A stretch of DNA of 36,207 bases, taken from NCBI GenBank assembly GCA_025453745.1, contig JALOPS010000002.1:1-36207 (forward strand), in the 5' to 3' direction. Each line of letters starts with the position of its first letter. Position 1 is the stretch's first letter. The notes beneath the pieces were generated by a model. That model saw only the letters and a list, made by a program, of their open reading frames with translations. It searched no databases and was not told the origin of the DNA. Below, piece after piece: positions 15,501-23,897 of this stretch. A program made the position numbers and the translations under genes. The DNA is from Gemmatimonadaceae bacterium (GTDB lineage Bacteria; Gemmatimonadota; Gemmatimonadetes; Gemmatimonadales; Gemmatimonadaceae).

Positions 15501-16442
15501 ATGATGGTGATGACAGCAGAATGGACGCGCATCGCGCGGGCGCTCGTCGCCCCGCTCGCGGCGCTGATGGTCACGACGGCGGCCGCCGCGCAATCGGCAG
15601 ACGACGGATTTCCGGTGGAGCGTCGACAGCTCCGCGTCACACTTGATCACGGCGTCGATGCGTGGCGCACGTACTGGGAAGGCACGCGCCGCCGCGACAA
15701 CGAGAACATCGGGACGCTGCGCACTCGGCAGACGGTCGTCTCCGCCGGCTTCGGCGTGACCCGCTCGCTGGCCCTCTTCGCGGCGCTTCCGTACGTCGCC
15801 ACGAACGCGTCGCAGGGCGTCCTCGCCGGACAACAGGGCGCGCAGGATCTCTCGCTCACCGCGAAGCTCCGACTGCTCGAGACGCCGTTCACGCGCCGCG
15901 GCGCGATCAGTGCGTTCGTCTACGGCACGGGGAGCACCCCCATCACCGACTACACGCCCGACCTCCTCCCGTTGTCCATCGGCCTGGGAGCGCGTCGCGC
16001 CACCGCGCGCGCACTGCTGCACTATCAGGATCGCACAGGGCTCTTCGCCGATGCGGCGATCGCGCACACCTGGCGCAGTACCGTGACGCTCGATCGCCCC
16101 GCGTACTACACCAACGGCCGCCTCACACTCAGCAACGAAGTTGCCATGCCAAACGTCGCGGAGTACTCGGCGACGGTGGGGCTCGCGGCCGGGCCGCTCT
16201 GCCTGCCCATCACGTTCATCGATTCGCGCACGTTGGGTGGCGGCGACATCCGGCGACAGGACATGCCCTTTGTGTCCAACCGGATGAACGCGCAGCGGCT
16301 GCACGTGCAGGTGATGCTCGACCTTCCGAAGACGGGCAAGGCGGTGCGACTCAACGCCGGGATGATGCAGGTGCTCCACGGCCGGAATGTCGGGCTCTCG
16401 ACGATGTGGTCCGGTGGGTTCACGCTCGTGCGGGGATTCTGA
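15501..16442 (+). CDS. Exported outer-membrane beta-barrel protein (transporter-like)
   Basis: A 313-residue protein; ATG 15501 or ATG 15510 can start it, both just before the signal peptide (IARALVAPLAALMVTTAAAAQ). The mature protein is a run of amphipathic strands (RQLRVTLDHGVDAWRTYWEG, QTVVSAGFGVTRSLALFAALPYV, ARALLHYQDRTGLFADAAIAHTW, LHVQVMLDLPKTGKAVRLNAGMM) and ends TLVRGF with the C-terminal Phe typical of BAM substrates. The layout resembles MetA-type/'transporter' barrels of the Phenol_MetA_deg group but I cannot assign it firmly. Only one base separates it from the next gene, a haloperoxidase-like lipoprotein, so the two are co-transcribed and probably work on the same compound at the cell surface (inference). 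Confidence 0.82.
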   Translation: MMVMTAEWTRIARALVAPLAALMVTTAAAAQSADDGFPVERRQLRVTLDHGVDAWRTYWEGTRRRDNENIGTLRTRQTVVSAGFGVTRSLALFAALPYVATNASQGVLAGQQGAQDLSLTAKLRLLETPFTRRGAISAFVYGTGSTPITDYTPDLLPLSIGLGARRATARALLHYQDRTGLFADAAIAHTWRSTVTLDRPAYYTNGRLTLSNEVAMPNVAEYSATVGLAAGPLCLPITFIDSRTLGGGDIRRQDMPFVSNRMNAQRLHVQVMLDLPKTGKAVRLNAGMMQVLHGRNVGLSTMWSGGFTLVRGF

Positions 16443-16443
16443 G

Positions 16444-18000
16444 ATGCGCGCTCGCCCGACCTCGCGCGTACTGCGCACCCTGATCGCGCTGGGCACCATC
16501 GCCGCACTCGGTGCGTGTGATCGCACGGTGCAGCCTACCGAAGTGCTTCCTGCCCTCGAAGTCTCCAACGTCGACGCCGACGCCGGCAGTTGGCGTCCGA
16601 TCGTGCTCGCATCGCCGGAGCAGGTGCCCGTGCCTGCGCCGCTCGCGGTCACGAGCGCGGAGTATCGCGCCGAGCTGGAGGCCGTGGTCCGTGCGCAGCG
16701 CACCATGACACCGGCGCAGCGCGCGAACATGGAGTACTGGAGCAGCGGTGGCGTGTTGCGATGGAATCAGGTGATGCGCGAACTCGTCGCGCGCTACAAC
16801 CTGCCGCCGGCGCCGCGCGCGGACGGTACGTACGTCTTCCCCGACGCCGACAACCCCTTCGCCGATCCGAACTTCCCGTTTGCCAACCCGCCGTACGCCG
16901 CGCGGGCGTACGCGTACGTGAGCGTCGCGCAGTACGACGCGCTCAAGGCCGCGTGGTTCTGGAAGTACCGGCACAACCGCCCCGCGCCGTCGCGCACGAA
17001 TGCGACGATCAGCACGCGCGTCGCCGCGACAACGCTCCCATCGTATCCGTCAGAAGACGCAGTACTCTCTGCGGTCTCCGCGGAGATGCTGCGCCTGCTG
17101 TTCCCCGCATCGGTGGAGCAGATCACGCGTCTGGCCGCCGACCAGCGCGACGCCGCGCTCTTGTCCGGGCGTGCCACGGCGAGCGACATCGCCGCTGGTG
17201 TCGCACTCGGGCGCGCCGTTGCGGCCGCGGTCATCGCACGCGCCGGCGCCGATGGCATGCGCAACGCCGTGGGCAATGCGTCGCTGTGGGCATCACTGGC
17301 CGACTCCGTACGCGCGCGCGGCGAAACACCGTGGACGAGCCTCGAGTCGCCCGCACGCCCGCCGATGCTGCCGCTCTTCGGCCGCGTCGCCGCGTGGACG
17401 ATGACACCCGCGCAACTGCTCGCCGATGGGCCGCCCCCGCCCCCGTCCACGAACTCCGCACAGTTCCGCGACGAGCTCGCCGAAGTGCGACGCACCGTCG
17501 ATGGCCTGACGCGCGCACAATACGCCATCGCGCTCAAGTGGAATGACGGCGCGGGCACGTATACCCCGCCGGGACACTGGAACGACATCGCCGCCGAGCC
17601 CGTGCGCGATGCCCGCATGAGCGAAGTGCGGGCCGCGCGCACCTTTGCGTGGCTCAACATGGCCATGCACGACGCCGCGGTCGCGTGCTGGGGGGTGAAG
17701 TACCAGTACTTCAACCCGCGCCCGTCGCAGGTGGACCGTGCGATCCGGACGCCGATCGGGTTGCCCAACTTCCCCGCCTACCCGTCCGGGCACTCGACCT
17801 TCTCGGCGGCGGCGGCGACGGTGCTCGGGCACCTCTTCCCCGCGCGCGCCACGGAGTTTGCCCAGATGGCGGATGAGGCCGGCATCTCGCGGCTGTATGG
17901 CGGGATTCACTATCGGTCGGACATCACGGAAGGCAAGGCGCACGGCACGCGCATTGGTGCGATCGTCGTGCGTGCCGCCCAGACCGACGGGGCCCGGTAG
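16444..18000 (+). CDS. Lipoprotein vanadium-dependent haloperoxidase / PAP2 superfamily enzyme
   Basis: A 518-residue protein with a lipoprotein signal (ALGAC, Cys25). The C-terminal half carries the whole vanadate/phosphate-binding motif shared by vanadium haloperoxidases and PAP2 acid phosphatases: Kx6RP at K419 (KYQYFNPRP), PSGH at 447-450, and SRx5Hx3D at S482-R483...H489...D493. All contact residues are present. The N-terminal half looks like a degenerate duplicate: KYRHNRPAPS at K174, YPSED at 201-205 in place of YPSGH, LLFPASVEQ matching LFPARATE, and no second His. Family length and the two-bundle design fit bacterial haloperoxidases rather than the short phosphatases. The reaction would be peroxide-dependent halide oxidation or phosphoester cleavage; sequence alone does not separate these. 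It sits one base after an outer-membrane barrel gene and 64 bp before a flavoprotein gene. Confidence 0.9.
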   Translation: MRARPTSRVLRTLIALGTIAALGACDRTVQPTEVLPALEVSNVDADAGSWRPIVLASPEQVPVPAPLAVTSAEYRAELEAVVRAQRTMTPAQRANMEYWSSGGVLRWNQVMRELVARYNLPPAPRADGTYVFPDADNPFADPNFPFANPPYAARAYAYVSVAQYDALKAAWFWKYRHNRPAPSRTNATISTRVAATTLPSYPSEDAVLSAVSAEMLRLLFPASVEQITRLAADQRDAALLSGRATASDIAAGVALGRAVAAAVIARAGADGMRNAVGNASLWASLADSVRARGETPWTSLESPARPPMLPLFGRVAAWTMTPAQLLADGPPPPPSTNSAQFRDELAEVRRTVDGLTRAQYAIALKWNDGAGTYTPPGHWNDIAAEPVRDARMSEVRAARTFAWLNMAMHDAAVACWGVKYQYFNPRPSQVDRAIRTPIGLPNFPAYPSGHSTFSAAAATVLGHLFPARATEFAQMADEAGISRLYGGIHYRSDITEGKAHGTRIGAIVVRAAQTDGAR

Positions 18001-18064
18001 CGGTTCGGTCTCCGACGAGAGGGCACACCGTCGCCGGATCGTGCATTCGTGCGCAACTTCCGGC

Positions 18065-19948
18065 ATGGACGCGCCCGACCCGCCGCGCGACGGGATCTCC
18101 CGCCGCGACTTTCTCAATGGTGTCGCCGTCGGCGTCGGCGGCGCACTGCACCTGCCGCGCTGGCTCGACACCGCGCGTGCCCCTGACGCGCCCTACCCCC
18201 CGGCACAGACCGGGATGCGCGGTGCCCACGAGGGCGCCTTCGAAGCGCTGCACGCGCTGCGCGACGGGCAGTTCTGGCGCGCTGCCCCGCCCGTCACCGA
18301 GACCGGTGAACGCTACGATGTCGTCATCGTCGGTGCGGGGTTGAGCGGACTGGCGGCCGCGCACTACGTACGCGCGGCGCGACCGCGTGCGCGGATCCTG
18401 CTGCTCGACAACCACGACGACTTCGGCGGGCACGCCAAGCGCAACGAGTTCACCGTGGGCGATCGCACGCTCGTGACGTATGGCGGCACGCAGTCCATCG
18501 ACTCGCCGCGACGCTACAGTCGCGTCGCCATGGCCATGCTCGACACGCTCGGCGTGGATGTGTCGCGTTGGCCGCGCGATCACGATGCCGCCCTCTTCGA
18601 GCGGTACGGGCTGCGGCAGGCGACCTTCTTCGATCGTGCGACGTTCGGACGCGATGCGCTCATCGCGGGGCGGCGACGCACTCCCGATCGTGCATTTCTG
18701 GATGCCGCGCCGCTGAGCGCGACGGTGCGCCGCGATATCGAACGGCTCACCACCACCACGCAGGACCCGTGGCCCACACTCTCGCCGCAAGACGCGCGGG
18801 CCCGATTGGCGACGATGAGTTACCGCGACTTCCTGCTGCGGGTGCGCGAAGTCGACGACGGCGTGTTGCCGCTCTACCAGACCGCCACGCACGGGCTCTA
18901 TGGTGCGGGCATCGACGCCGTCCCGGCGCAGGACGCGCATGGGCTCGAATTGCCCGGCTTTGGCGGGATGCGGTTGGGTCCCGGACCCGGCCCAGGCCAG
19001 AATTACGACAGCATCCGCGATCCGGGCGCGGACGACTTCTACTACCACTTCCCCGATGGCAACGCGACGCTCGCGCGCCTGCTCGTGCGTCGCCTCATCC
19101 CCGCGGCGGTGCCGGGTACGACAGTCGCGGACAGCATCACCGCACGCGTGCGCTACGATCGGCTCGACCGCGCGAACGCCGCCGTGCGCCTGCGCCTCTC
19201 CGCCCCTGTGCTCCGCGTGCGACACGTGGGTGCGGAGCCCACGCGTCATGTCGAGGTGACCTACGCGCGCGGGTCGCGCCTCGAATCCGTGCGTGCGGAC
19301 CGCGTGGTGCTCGCCTGCTGGCACAGCGTGATTCCGTACATCTGTCCCGAACTCCCCGAGGCGCAGCGCACCGCGCTCGACTTCGCGACCAAGGTGCCGC
19401 TCGTCTACACAAACGTGCTGCTGCGCAACTGGAATGCGTTCGTGACGGCCGGCGTGCGCACGGTCATCGCGCCGTCGGGGTGGCACTCGTATCTCGCGCT
19501 CGATCAGCCCGTTTCGCGCGGTCGCTACACGTCGAGTGCGTCACCCGATGCGCCGATCGTCGTGTGCTGTTCGCGCTCGCCATGTCGACCCGGGCTGCCC
19601 ATTCGCGAGCAGCATCGCGTGGGGCGCGCGGAGCTGCTGGCGACGCCGTTTGCCACGATCGAGCGCACGCTGCGCGCGGAGTTCGACGCGATGTTCGGGC
19701 CGTCGGGTTTCGATGCATCGCGTGACATCCTGGCGATCACGGTCAATCGCTGGCCACACGGCTACAGCTATCAGTACAATTCGCTCTACGACGACTTCTG
19801 GCGTCGCGGCGAAACCACGCCGTGTGAGCGGGCGCGCGTCCCGTTCGGTCGCATCACGATCGCCAATGCCGATGCGGGAGCGTATGCGTATACCGACGGG
19901 GCGTTCGATCAGGCACGACGTGCCGTCGATGAGCTGCTGTCGGCCTGA
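18065..19948 (+). CDS. Tat-exported FAD-dependent oxidoreductase, spermidine dehydrogenase-like
   Basis: A 627-residue flavoprotein beginning at ATG 18065. The N-terminus has a twin-arginine motif (SRRDFLNG) and a hydrophobic stretch (VAVGVGGALHL), so it is exported folded with cofactor. A Rossmann FAD site follows at about residues 85-125: DVVIVGAGLSGLAAAHYV and LLLDNHDDFGGHAKRNEF, the latter phrase characteristic of the SpdH-type family as I know it. Other blocks are VTYGGTQSID, YYHFPDGNATLARLLVRRLIP, RVVLACWHSVIPYICPELP and a C-terminal ANADAGAYAYTDGAFDQARRAVDEL covering the second FAD-contact region. SpdH oxidises spermidine in the periplasm, but substrate assignment here is only by family resemblance. 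It follows the haloperoxidase gene by 64 bp and overlaps the facing permease gene by 40 bp at the 3' ends. Confidence 0.87.
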   Translation: MDAPDPPRDGISRRDFLNGVAVGVGGALHLPRWLDTARAPDAPYPPAQTGMRGAHEGAFEALHALRDGQFWRAAPPVTETGERYDVVIVGAGLSGLAAAHYVRAARPRARILLLDNHDDFGGHAKRNEFTVGDRTLVTYGGTQSIDSPRRYSRVAMAMLDTLGVDVSRWPRDHDAALFERYGLRQATFFDRATFGRDALIAGRRRTPDRAFLDAAPLSATVRRDIERLTTTTQDPWPTLSPQDARARLATMSYRDFLLRVREVDDGVLPLYQTATHGLYGAGIDAVPAQDAHGLELPGFGGMRLGPGPGPGQNYDSIRDPGADDFYYHFPDGNATLARLLVRRLIPAAVPGTTVADSITARVRYDRLDRANAAVRLRLSAPVLRVRHVGAEPTRHVEVTYARGSRLESVRADRVVLACWHSVIPYICPELPEAQRTALDFATKVPLVYTNVLLRNWNAFVTAGVRTVIAPSGWHSYLALDQPVSRGRYTSSASPDAPIVVCCSRSPCRPGLPIREQHRVGRAELLATPFATIERTLRAEFDAMFGPSGFDASRDILAITVNRWPHGYSYQYNSLYDDFWRRGETTPCERARVPFGRITIANADAGAYAYTDGAFDQARRAVDELLSA

Positions 19949-21267
19949 TCCGCGCGTCCGCGTGCGCCGCGCGTGCGCCACCAGTGGAGCGCTGCACACA
20001 CAATCACGACGCTGACCGACGCGGCCTCGCGCGCGCTCGTCTGGAGCAACACCCCGGCAATCAGCACACAGCCGAGCCCACCGACCACGGTGCCTGCCGG
20101 CACGCGCAGCAGCGCGCCGCGCACGCCGTCCGTGAACCGTCCGGCGCGCTCGCGCTGCCGAAAGCGCACCATCGCCGCACACACCACGCCGTACGCCAGC
20201 AACCGCGCCACGGCCGAGAGGCTCACGTTCTGCAGCAGCGATGCGGACAGTGCGAGCATCCACGAGAGCGCGGCAAAGAGCGCGATCGAGCGCACCGGCG
20301 TGCCGAACGTGGAGTGGCGACGCGCGAGGGCAGCGGGAAGCATGCCGTCGTGCGCCATCGCCACCGTCATGCGCGGCATGTTGAGCATCGACGCCGCCAT
20401 CCACCCCGTCACGGATGCCACCACGAGCAGCGTTGCACCGATCGCGCCGGGTGTTCCCGCCATCGTGCGCGCGGAGGAAGCGAGCGGACGTGGCGTCGCT
20501 CCCGGATCGGCCACCGTGGCGAGCACGGCCACCTGCACCAGCAGGTAGATGATGACAACGACGATGAAGCCCGTGATCAGCGCGAACGGTGCATCGCGTC
20601 GCGGGTCGCGCGCTTCACCGAGCGGAATCATCGCCCCTTCGAAGCCGCCGTACGCAAATGCAAGCAGCAGCATCGCCGAGAACCATCCACCGGGCGTGGC
20701 ATCGCTCGGCGGTACGAGCGTGACCGCAGCGCCACGTGTGAGCCACCAGCAGCCGGCAAGTCCGAGCAGGAGCAGCGCGCCGACCTTGATCATCGCAAAG
20801 AGTGAACTCGTGCGCGCTCCTCCACGCGTGCCACGCACATTCACGAACGCCAGCGGCACGATGAACAGCGTCGTGAGCGTGAGGGCGCCCGCGCGCGACG
20901 CGCTCCACGGCCAGAACTCCCCGAGCGCGGTGGTGAAGAGATTGGCCTGTGCCGCCGCGGAGAGCGTGCGGGCGAAGTACACGAGCCACGCGACTTCGAT
21001 GCCAATGAGCGGTCCGAACGCCGCGTGCGCGTATCGATAGGGCCCACCACCGCTCTCGAACCGTGAGGACACTTCGGCGAACGCCGCCACGCACAGCGCA
21101 ATGATGGCGGCACCGGCGATCCACGCCGGCACGGCGCCCCATCCCAGGCGTCCGCCGATGGTGCCCGGCAGGACGAAGACGCCGCTGCCGATGATGCTGT
21201 TGAGCACGAGCGCGACGAGGGCGCTGCGGCCGAGGATGCGGGGTGCGGCGGGGGCGGGGGAGGTCAC
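19909..21267 (-). CDS. APC-family amino acid permease
   Basis: A 452-residue inner-membrane transporter with about 12 hydrophobic segments. The first helix contains the APC hallmark IIGSGVFVLPG (unwound helix 1 binding the substrate backbone), and helix 2-3 carries the family's 'AEVSSRFESGGGPYRYAHAAFGP' sequence; FAYGGFEGAMIPLGEARDPRRDAPFAL is the helix 6 region that binds the amino group. It likely imports or exchanges an amino acid or amine; specificity is not readable. GTG 21267 is preferred (RILGRSALVALVLNS follows); GTG 21300 also fits. The last 40 bp overlap antisense to the 3' end of the spermidine-dehydrogenase-like gene, so transcription of the two genes collides there. A polyamine or amine substrate would fit that neighbour, but this is inference. 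Confidence 0.9.
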   Translation of the reverse strand: MTSPAPAAPRILGRSALVALVLNSIIGSGVFVLPGTIGGRLGWGAVPAWIAGAAIIALCVAAFAEVSSRFESGGGPYRYAHAAFGPLIGIEVAWLVYFARTLSAAAQANLFTTALGEFWPWSASRAGALTLTTLFIVPLAFVNVRGTRGGARTSSLFAMIKVGALLLLGLAGCWWLTRGAAVTLVPPSDATPGGWFSAMLLLAFAYGGFEGAMIPLGEARDPRRDAPFALITGFIVVVIIYLLVQVAVLATVADPGATPRPLASSARTMAGTPGAIGATLLVVASVTGWMAASMLNMPRMTVAMAHDGMLPAALARRHSTFGTPVRSIALFAALSWMLALSASLLQNVSLSAVARLLAYGVVCAAMVRFRQRERAGRFTDGVRGALLRVPAGTVVGGLGCVLIAGVLLQTSAREAASVSVVIVCAALHWWRTRGARGRADQADSSSSTARRA

Positions 21268-21324
21268 GCGGCAACCATGGTCGACGACGGCGCGTCGCAC
21301 CAGTGGCGTCGCATGGGAGTGGAC

Positions 21325-23331
21325 CTAGATCTCGGGGATGCCGAGGTCGCGCAGATAGCCGTAGGTCTGATCATAGAGCTGCGGCGATCGCGTACGATCC
21401 GTGGCCTCTCCGGGGGGCACAAAGACGACCATGCCCTGTCGCGCTCGGGTGAGCAGCACACGGTAGGCGTTCAGCAGATAGCGCTGCCGCTCGGGCTTGT
21501 GCATGCGCTCCCAGCGATCGCCGCGAAACGCATGCGGGTGCCACCGCCCGTCCGCGAGGCGCAGATCGGCGTCCCACGTGACGCACGCCCAATCCACCTC
21601 CAATCCCTGCACTTGAAACTCCGTTGCCGCATCCTCCAGGTACCAGGACGCGCGAGTGTCGTCGGGTGGCCCGAGAAACCACTGCACCGGATCGACCGAC
21701 ACGCGCACGTCGATGGCGTGCGGCTTGAGCCGCATCGCCTGCGATGACGCGATCAGTCCGTAGCGCTCGCTGCCGCGTGCGTGTGCGCGCACCCAGCGCT
21801 TCGCAGTGTCGAGGGAGCGGGTGATGGCCAGCGGGTATCGCTCGAGGACCGCGCGAAGATGCACACGCGCCGCATCGTGTTCCAGCGCGAGCACGGCGCG
21901 CACGAATTCGGCAACATGCTGCGCACGAAAGGACCGCATCGACGTCGCGAGATGGAGCGACGGGTCCGGATGACAACGCGCATCGTCGGCGAGTGCCTGC
22001 AGCTCGTCCTGCGCGGCGTACTCCGCGCCAGCCAGATGCGGCGAGAGATGCACCTGCCAGTGCGGGAAACGCTCGCGCATCGCCGTGAGCCACGCACCAA
22101 TGCCGGCCTCGCCGGTGTGGATCTCCTGCCCACCGCCCACCAGGCAGATCACCACGGCCCAGTCGGCGTGGCGATCCATGTAGGAGATGAGGAATTCCGG
22201 CTCGGACTCGTTGAAGTCCGGGCGACCTTTGCGCTGTCGCATGAACAGCGATGTCTTCTCGCGCGTCCACGCGCGTTGGGCCTCGTCGAAGATCACGACA
22301 CGATCGTGCGGTGGCGCGTCGCTCCGACGCAGTCCCTCGTCGCGGAAGTGATGCACGTTCTGGATGAACTGCTTGATGGGCTGCGCGACATCCCCCTTGC
22401 GTCGCTTGATCCCCGCCGCGCCGAGGCGCGAGAGCTCATCGCGCGTCAACGCCTCCCGCAGCACGGCAACGAGCGGTCCGTTGCCGGAGAGAAAGACGGC
22501 ATGCCCCGCGGCGGCGTGATCGCGGCGCGCGGTCGCGATGTCCAGACCAACCAACGTCTTGCCCGCGCCGGGAACACCGGTGACGAAGACGATCGCCTTC
22601 TCGTGTGCGTCGCGCGCGCGGTTGACGAGCTGCTGCACACGCCGCGCCGTGACCGCGAGGTTGGTCGCACCGGCCTCGCTCCGGGTGATGTCGTGCACCG
22701 TGTGTCGCGCATAGAGCGCACGCGCCGCCTGCACGATCGTCGGCGTGGGCTGGTACCCCGCACGTCCCCACGCATCTCCATCAATCGGGGCACCGCCCGC
22801 GCGGGAAGCGGCGGCACGTACCGCGTCGCCAAGCTGTGCCACCGTCACCGCGCGCGGTGGGCGAACGCCGTCTGCCGCCGGGGGCGGCCAGTCGGGTTCG
22901 CCGTCGACCGCACCGGTCGCCACCACCAGCGGGAAGATCGGGGCGTGATGGCTTGCCTGATGGAAATTGCGCAGATCGAGCGCGTAGTCCCACACCTGGT
23001 CGCGATGTGCCGGTGTGACGCGCATCTCCCCCACCTTGAACTCGATGGGGACGATGGCACCACCCGCGATCACCACGGCATCGATCCGCGAGCCCAGCCG
23101 CGGTACATCGAATTCGAAGAAGAGGTGGCCATCCAGCGCCACCAGTGCGTCGCGCAACAGGTCGATCGTCGTGCGCCACGCATCCCGCTGCTGCAACTCG
23201 ACGTCGAACGCGCTCTCCTTGACCAACACGCCGAGCGCCGCATCGCCGTCCGTCGCGAGGAAGCGCGAAATGGATGCCGCGAGGTAGGCGGACGGCCGCG
23301 TGCGGGATCCCTCGATGCGTGGCAAAGACAC
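21325..23331 (-). CDS. PD-(D/E)XK nuclease-like plus DUF2075 helicase-type ATPase
   Basis: A 668-residue two-part protein. GTG 23331 is chosen because the family's conserved N-terminus (AYLAASISRFLA...ALGVL..........QRDAWRTTIDLLRDAL) begins ~15 residues later. Residues ~70-115 look like a PD-(D/E)XK nuclease core: GSRID84AVVIAGGAIVPIE97FK99, followed by QVWDYALDLRNFH. The ATPase follows: Walker A GVPGAGKT at 252-259, Walker B VVIFDEAQ at D349-E350, a GGGQEIHTGEAG loop, and helicase motif VI-like AYRVLLTRARQGMVVFVP near the end, with FQVQGLEVDW ahead of it. DUF2075 (Schlafen group 3-related) ATPases act on nucleic acids; members are often found in phage-defence loci. Here there is no other defence gene nearby except possibly the Fic proteins, so that role is only a possibility. 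The gene ends 58 bp upstream of the permease start. Confidence 0.88.
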   Translation of the reverse strand: MSLPRIEGSRTRPSAYLAASISRFLATDGDAALGVLVKESAFDVELQQRDAWRTTIDLLRDALVALDGHLFFEFDVPRLGSRIDAVVIAGGAIVPIEFKVGEMRVTPAHRDQVWDYALDLRNFHQASHHAPIFPLVVATGAVDGEPDWPPPAADGVRPPRAVTVAQLGDAVRAAASRAGGAPIDGDAWGRAGYQPTPTIVQAARALYARHTVHDITRSEAGATNLAVTARRVQQLVNRARDAHEKAIVFVTGVPGAGKTLVGLDIATARRDHAAAGHAVFLSGNGPLVAVLREALTRDELSRLGAAGIKRRKGDVAQPIKQFIQNVHHFRDEGLRRSDAPPHDRVVIFDEAQRAWTREKTSLFMRQRKGRPDFNESEPEFLISYMDRHADWAVVICLVGGGQEIHTGEAGIGAWLTAMRERFPHWQVHLSPHLAGAEYAAQDELQALADDARCHPDPSLHLATSMRSFRAQHVAEFVRAVLALEHDAARVHLRAVLERYPLAITRSLDTAKRWVRAHARGSERYGLIASSQAMRLKPHAIDVRVSVDPVQWFLGPPDDTRASWYLEDAATEFQVQGLEVDWACVTWDADLRLADGRWHPHAFRGDRWERMHKPERQRYLLNAYRVLLTRARQGMVVFVPPGEATDRTRSPQLYDQTYGYLRDLGIPEI

Positions 23332-23406
23332 CCCGGCAGCTTGCGACCGCCGTGCCGTCCGCACCAGGGGCTCGGTGCCATCCGCTCCGCCCGCTACACT
23401 CCGTGC

Positions 23407-23895
23407 ATGCACCCGCGCGCCACCACGCTGATCGCACAGCTCGACCTCACGCCGCACCCCGAGGGCGGCCACTACCGCGAACTCTATCGCTCACCCGTCA
23501 TGCTCGACCCGGGCGACGGCCGATCGCCCCGCTCGGCGCTCACCGGCATCTATTTCCTGCTGGCCGCCGGTGAGTACAGCGCGTGGCACCGCGTGCGATC
23601 CGACGAGGTCTGGCATGTGTATGAGGGCGATGGCCTCGAACTGCTCATGGCCAGTCCGGATGGCCGGCGGGTGCAGCGGGTCGCCCTCGGCGCCGTCGGC
23701 GCGCAATCCGGCGGCCCGCAGCAACTCGTACCGGCGGGGTGGTGGCAGGCCGCGCGCCCGCTGGGCGGGTACGTCCTCGCCGGATGCAACGTCGCGCCCG
23801 GCTTCGATTTCGCCGACTTCTCCTTTCTTCGCGACGTGCCGGACATGGCCGCCATCATCACGCACCATTCGCCGCACCTCGCCAGCCTGCTCTGA
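23407..23895 (+). CDS. Cupin, DUF985 family
   Basis: A 162-residue protein matching the DUF985 cupin family (YML079w-like) over its full length. It opens with LIAQLDLTPHPEGGHYRELYRS, the family signature, then GIYFLLAAGEYSAWHRVRSDEVWHVYEGDGLELLM, which supplies the first cupin motif, then QQLVPAGWWQAARPLGGYVLAGCNVAPGFDFADFSF for the second. The known structures are double-stranded beta-helix dimers with a ligand pocket; the physiological ligand is unknown. It is cytoplasmic (no signal peptide). The start is ATG 23407, 75 bp from the divergent nuclease-helicase start. The next gene follows after 2 bp, so it forms a two-gene unit with the exported carboxylesterase, although no joint function is evident. 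Confidence 0.92.
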   Translation: MHPRATTLIAQLDLTPHPEGGHYRELYRSPVMLDPGDGRSPRSALTGIYFLLAAGEYSAWHRVRSDEVWHVYEGDGLELLMASPDGRRVQRVALGAVGAQSGGPQQLVPAGWWQAARPLGGYVLAGCNVAPGFDFADFSFLRDVPDMAAIITHHSPHLASLL

Positions 23896-23897
23896 CT

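Noticed and set aside
21781-23406. Plus-strand open frame antisense to the nuclease-helicase gene, continuous with the cupin
   Set aside because: Composition is that of an antisense frame; the cupin family begins exactly at ATG 23407.
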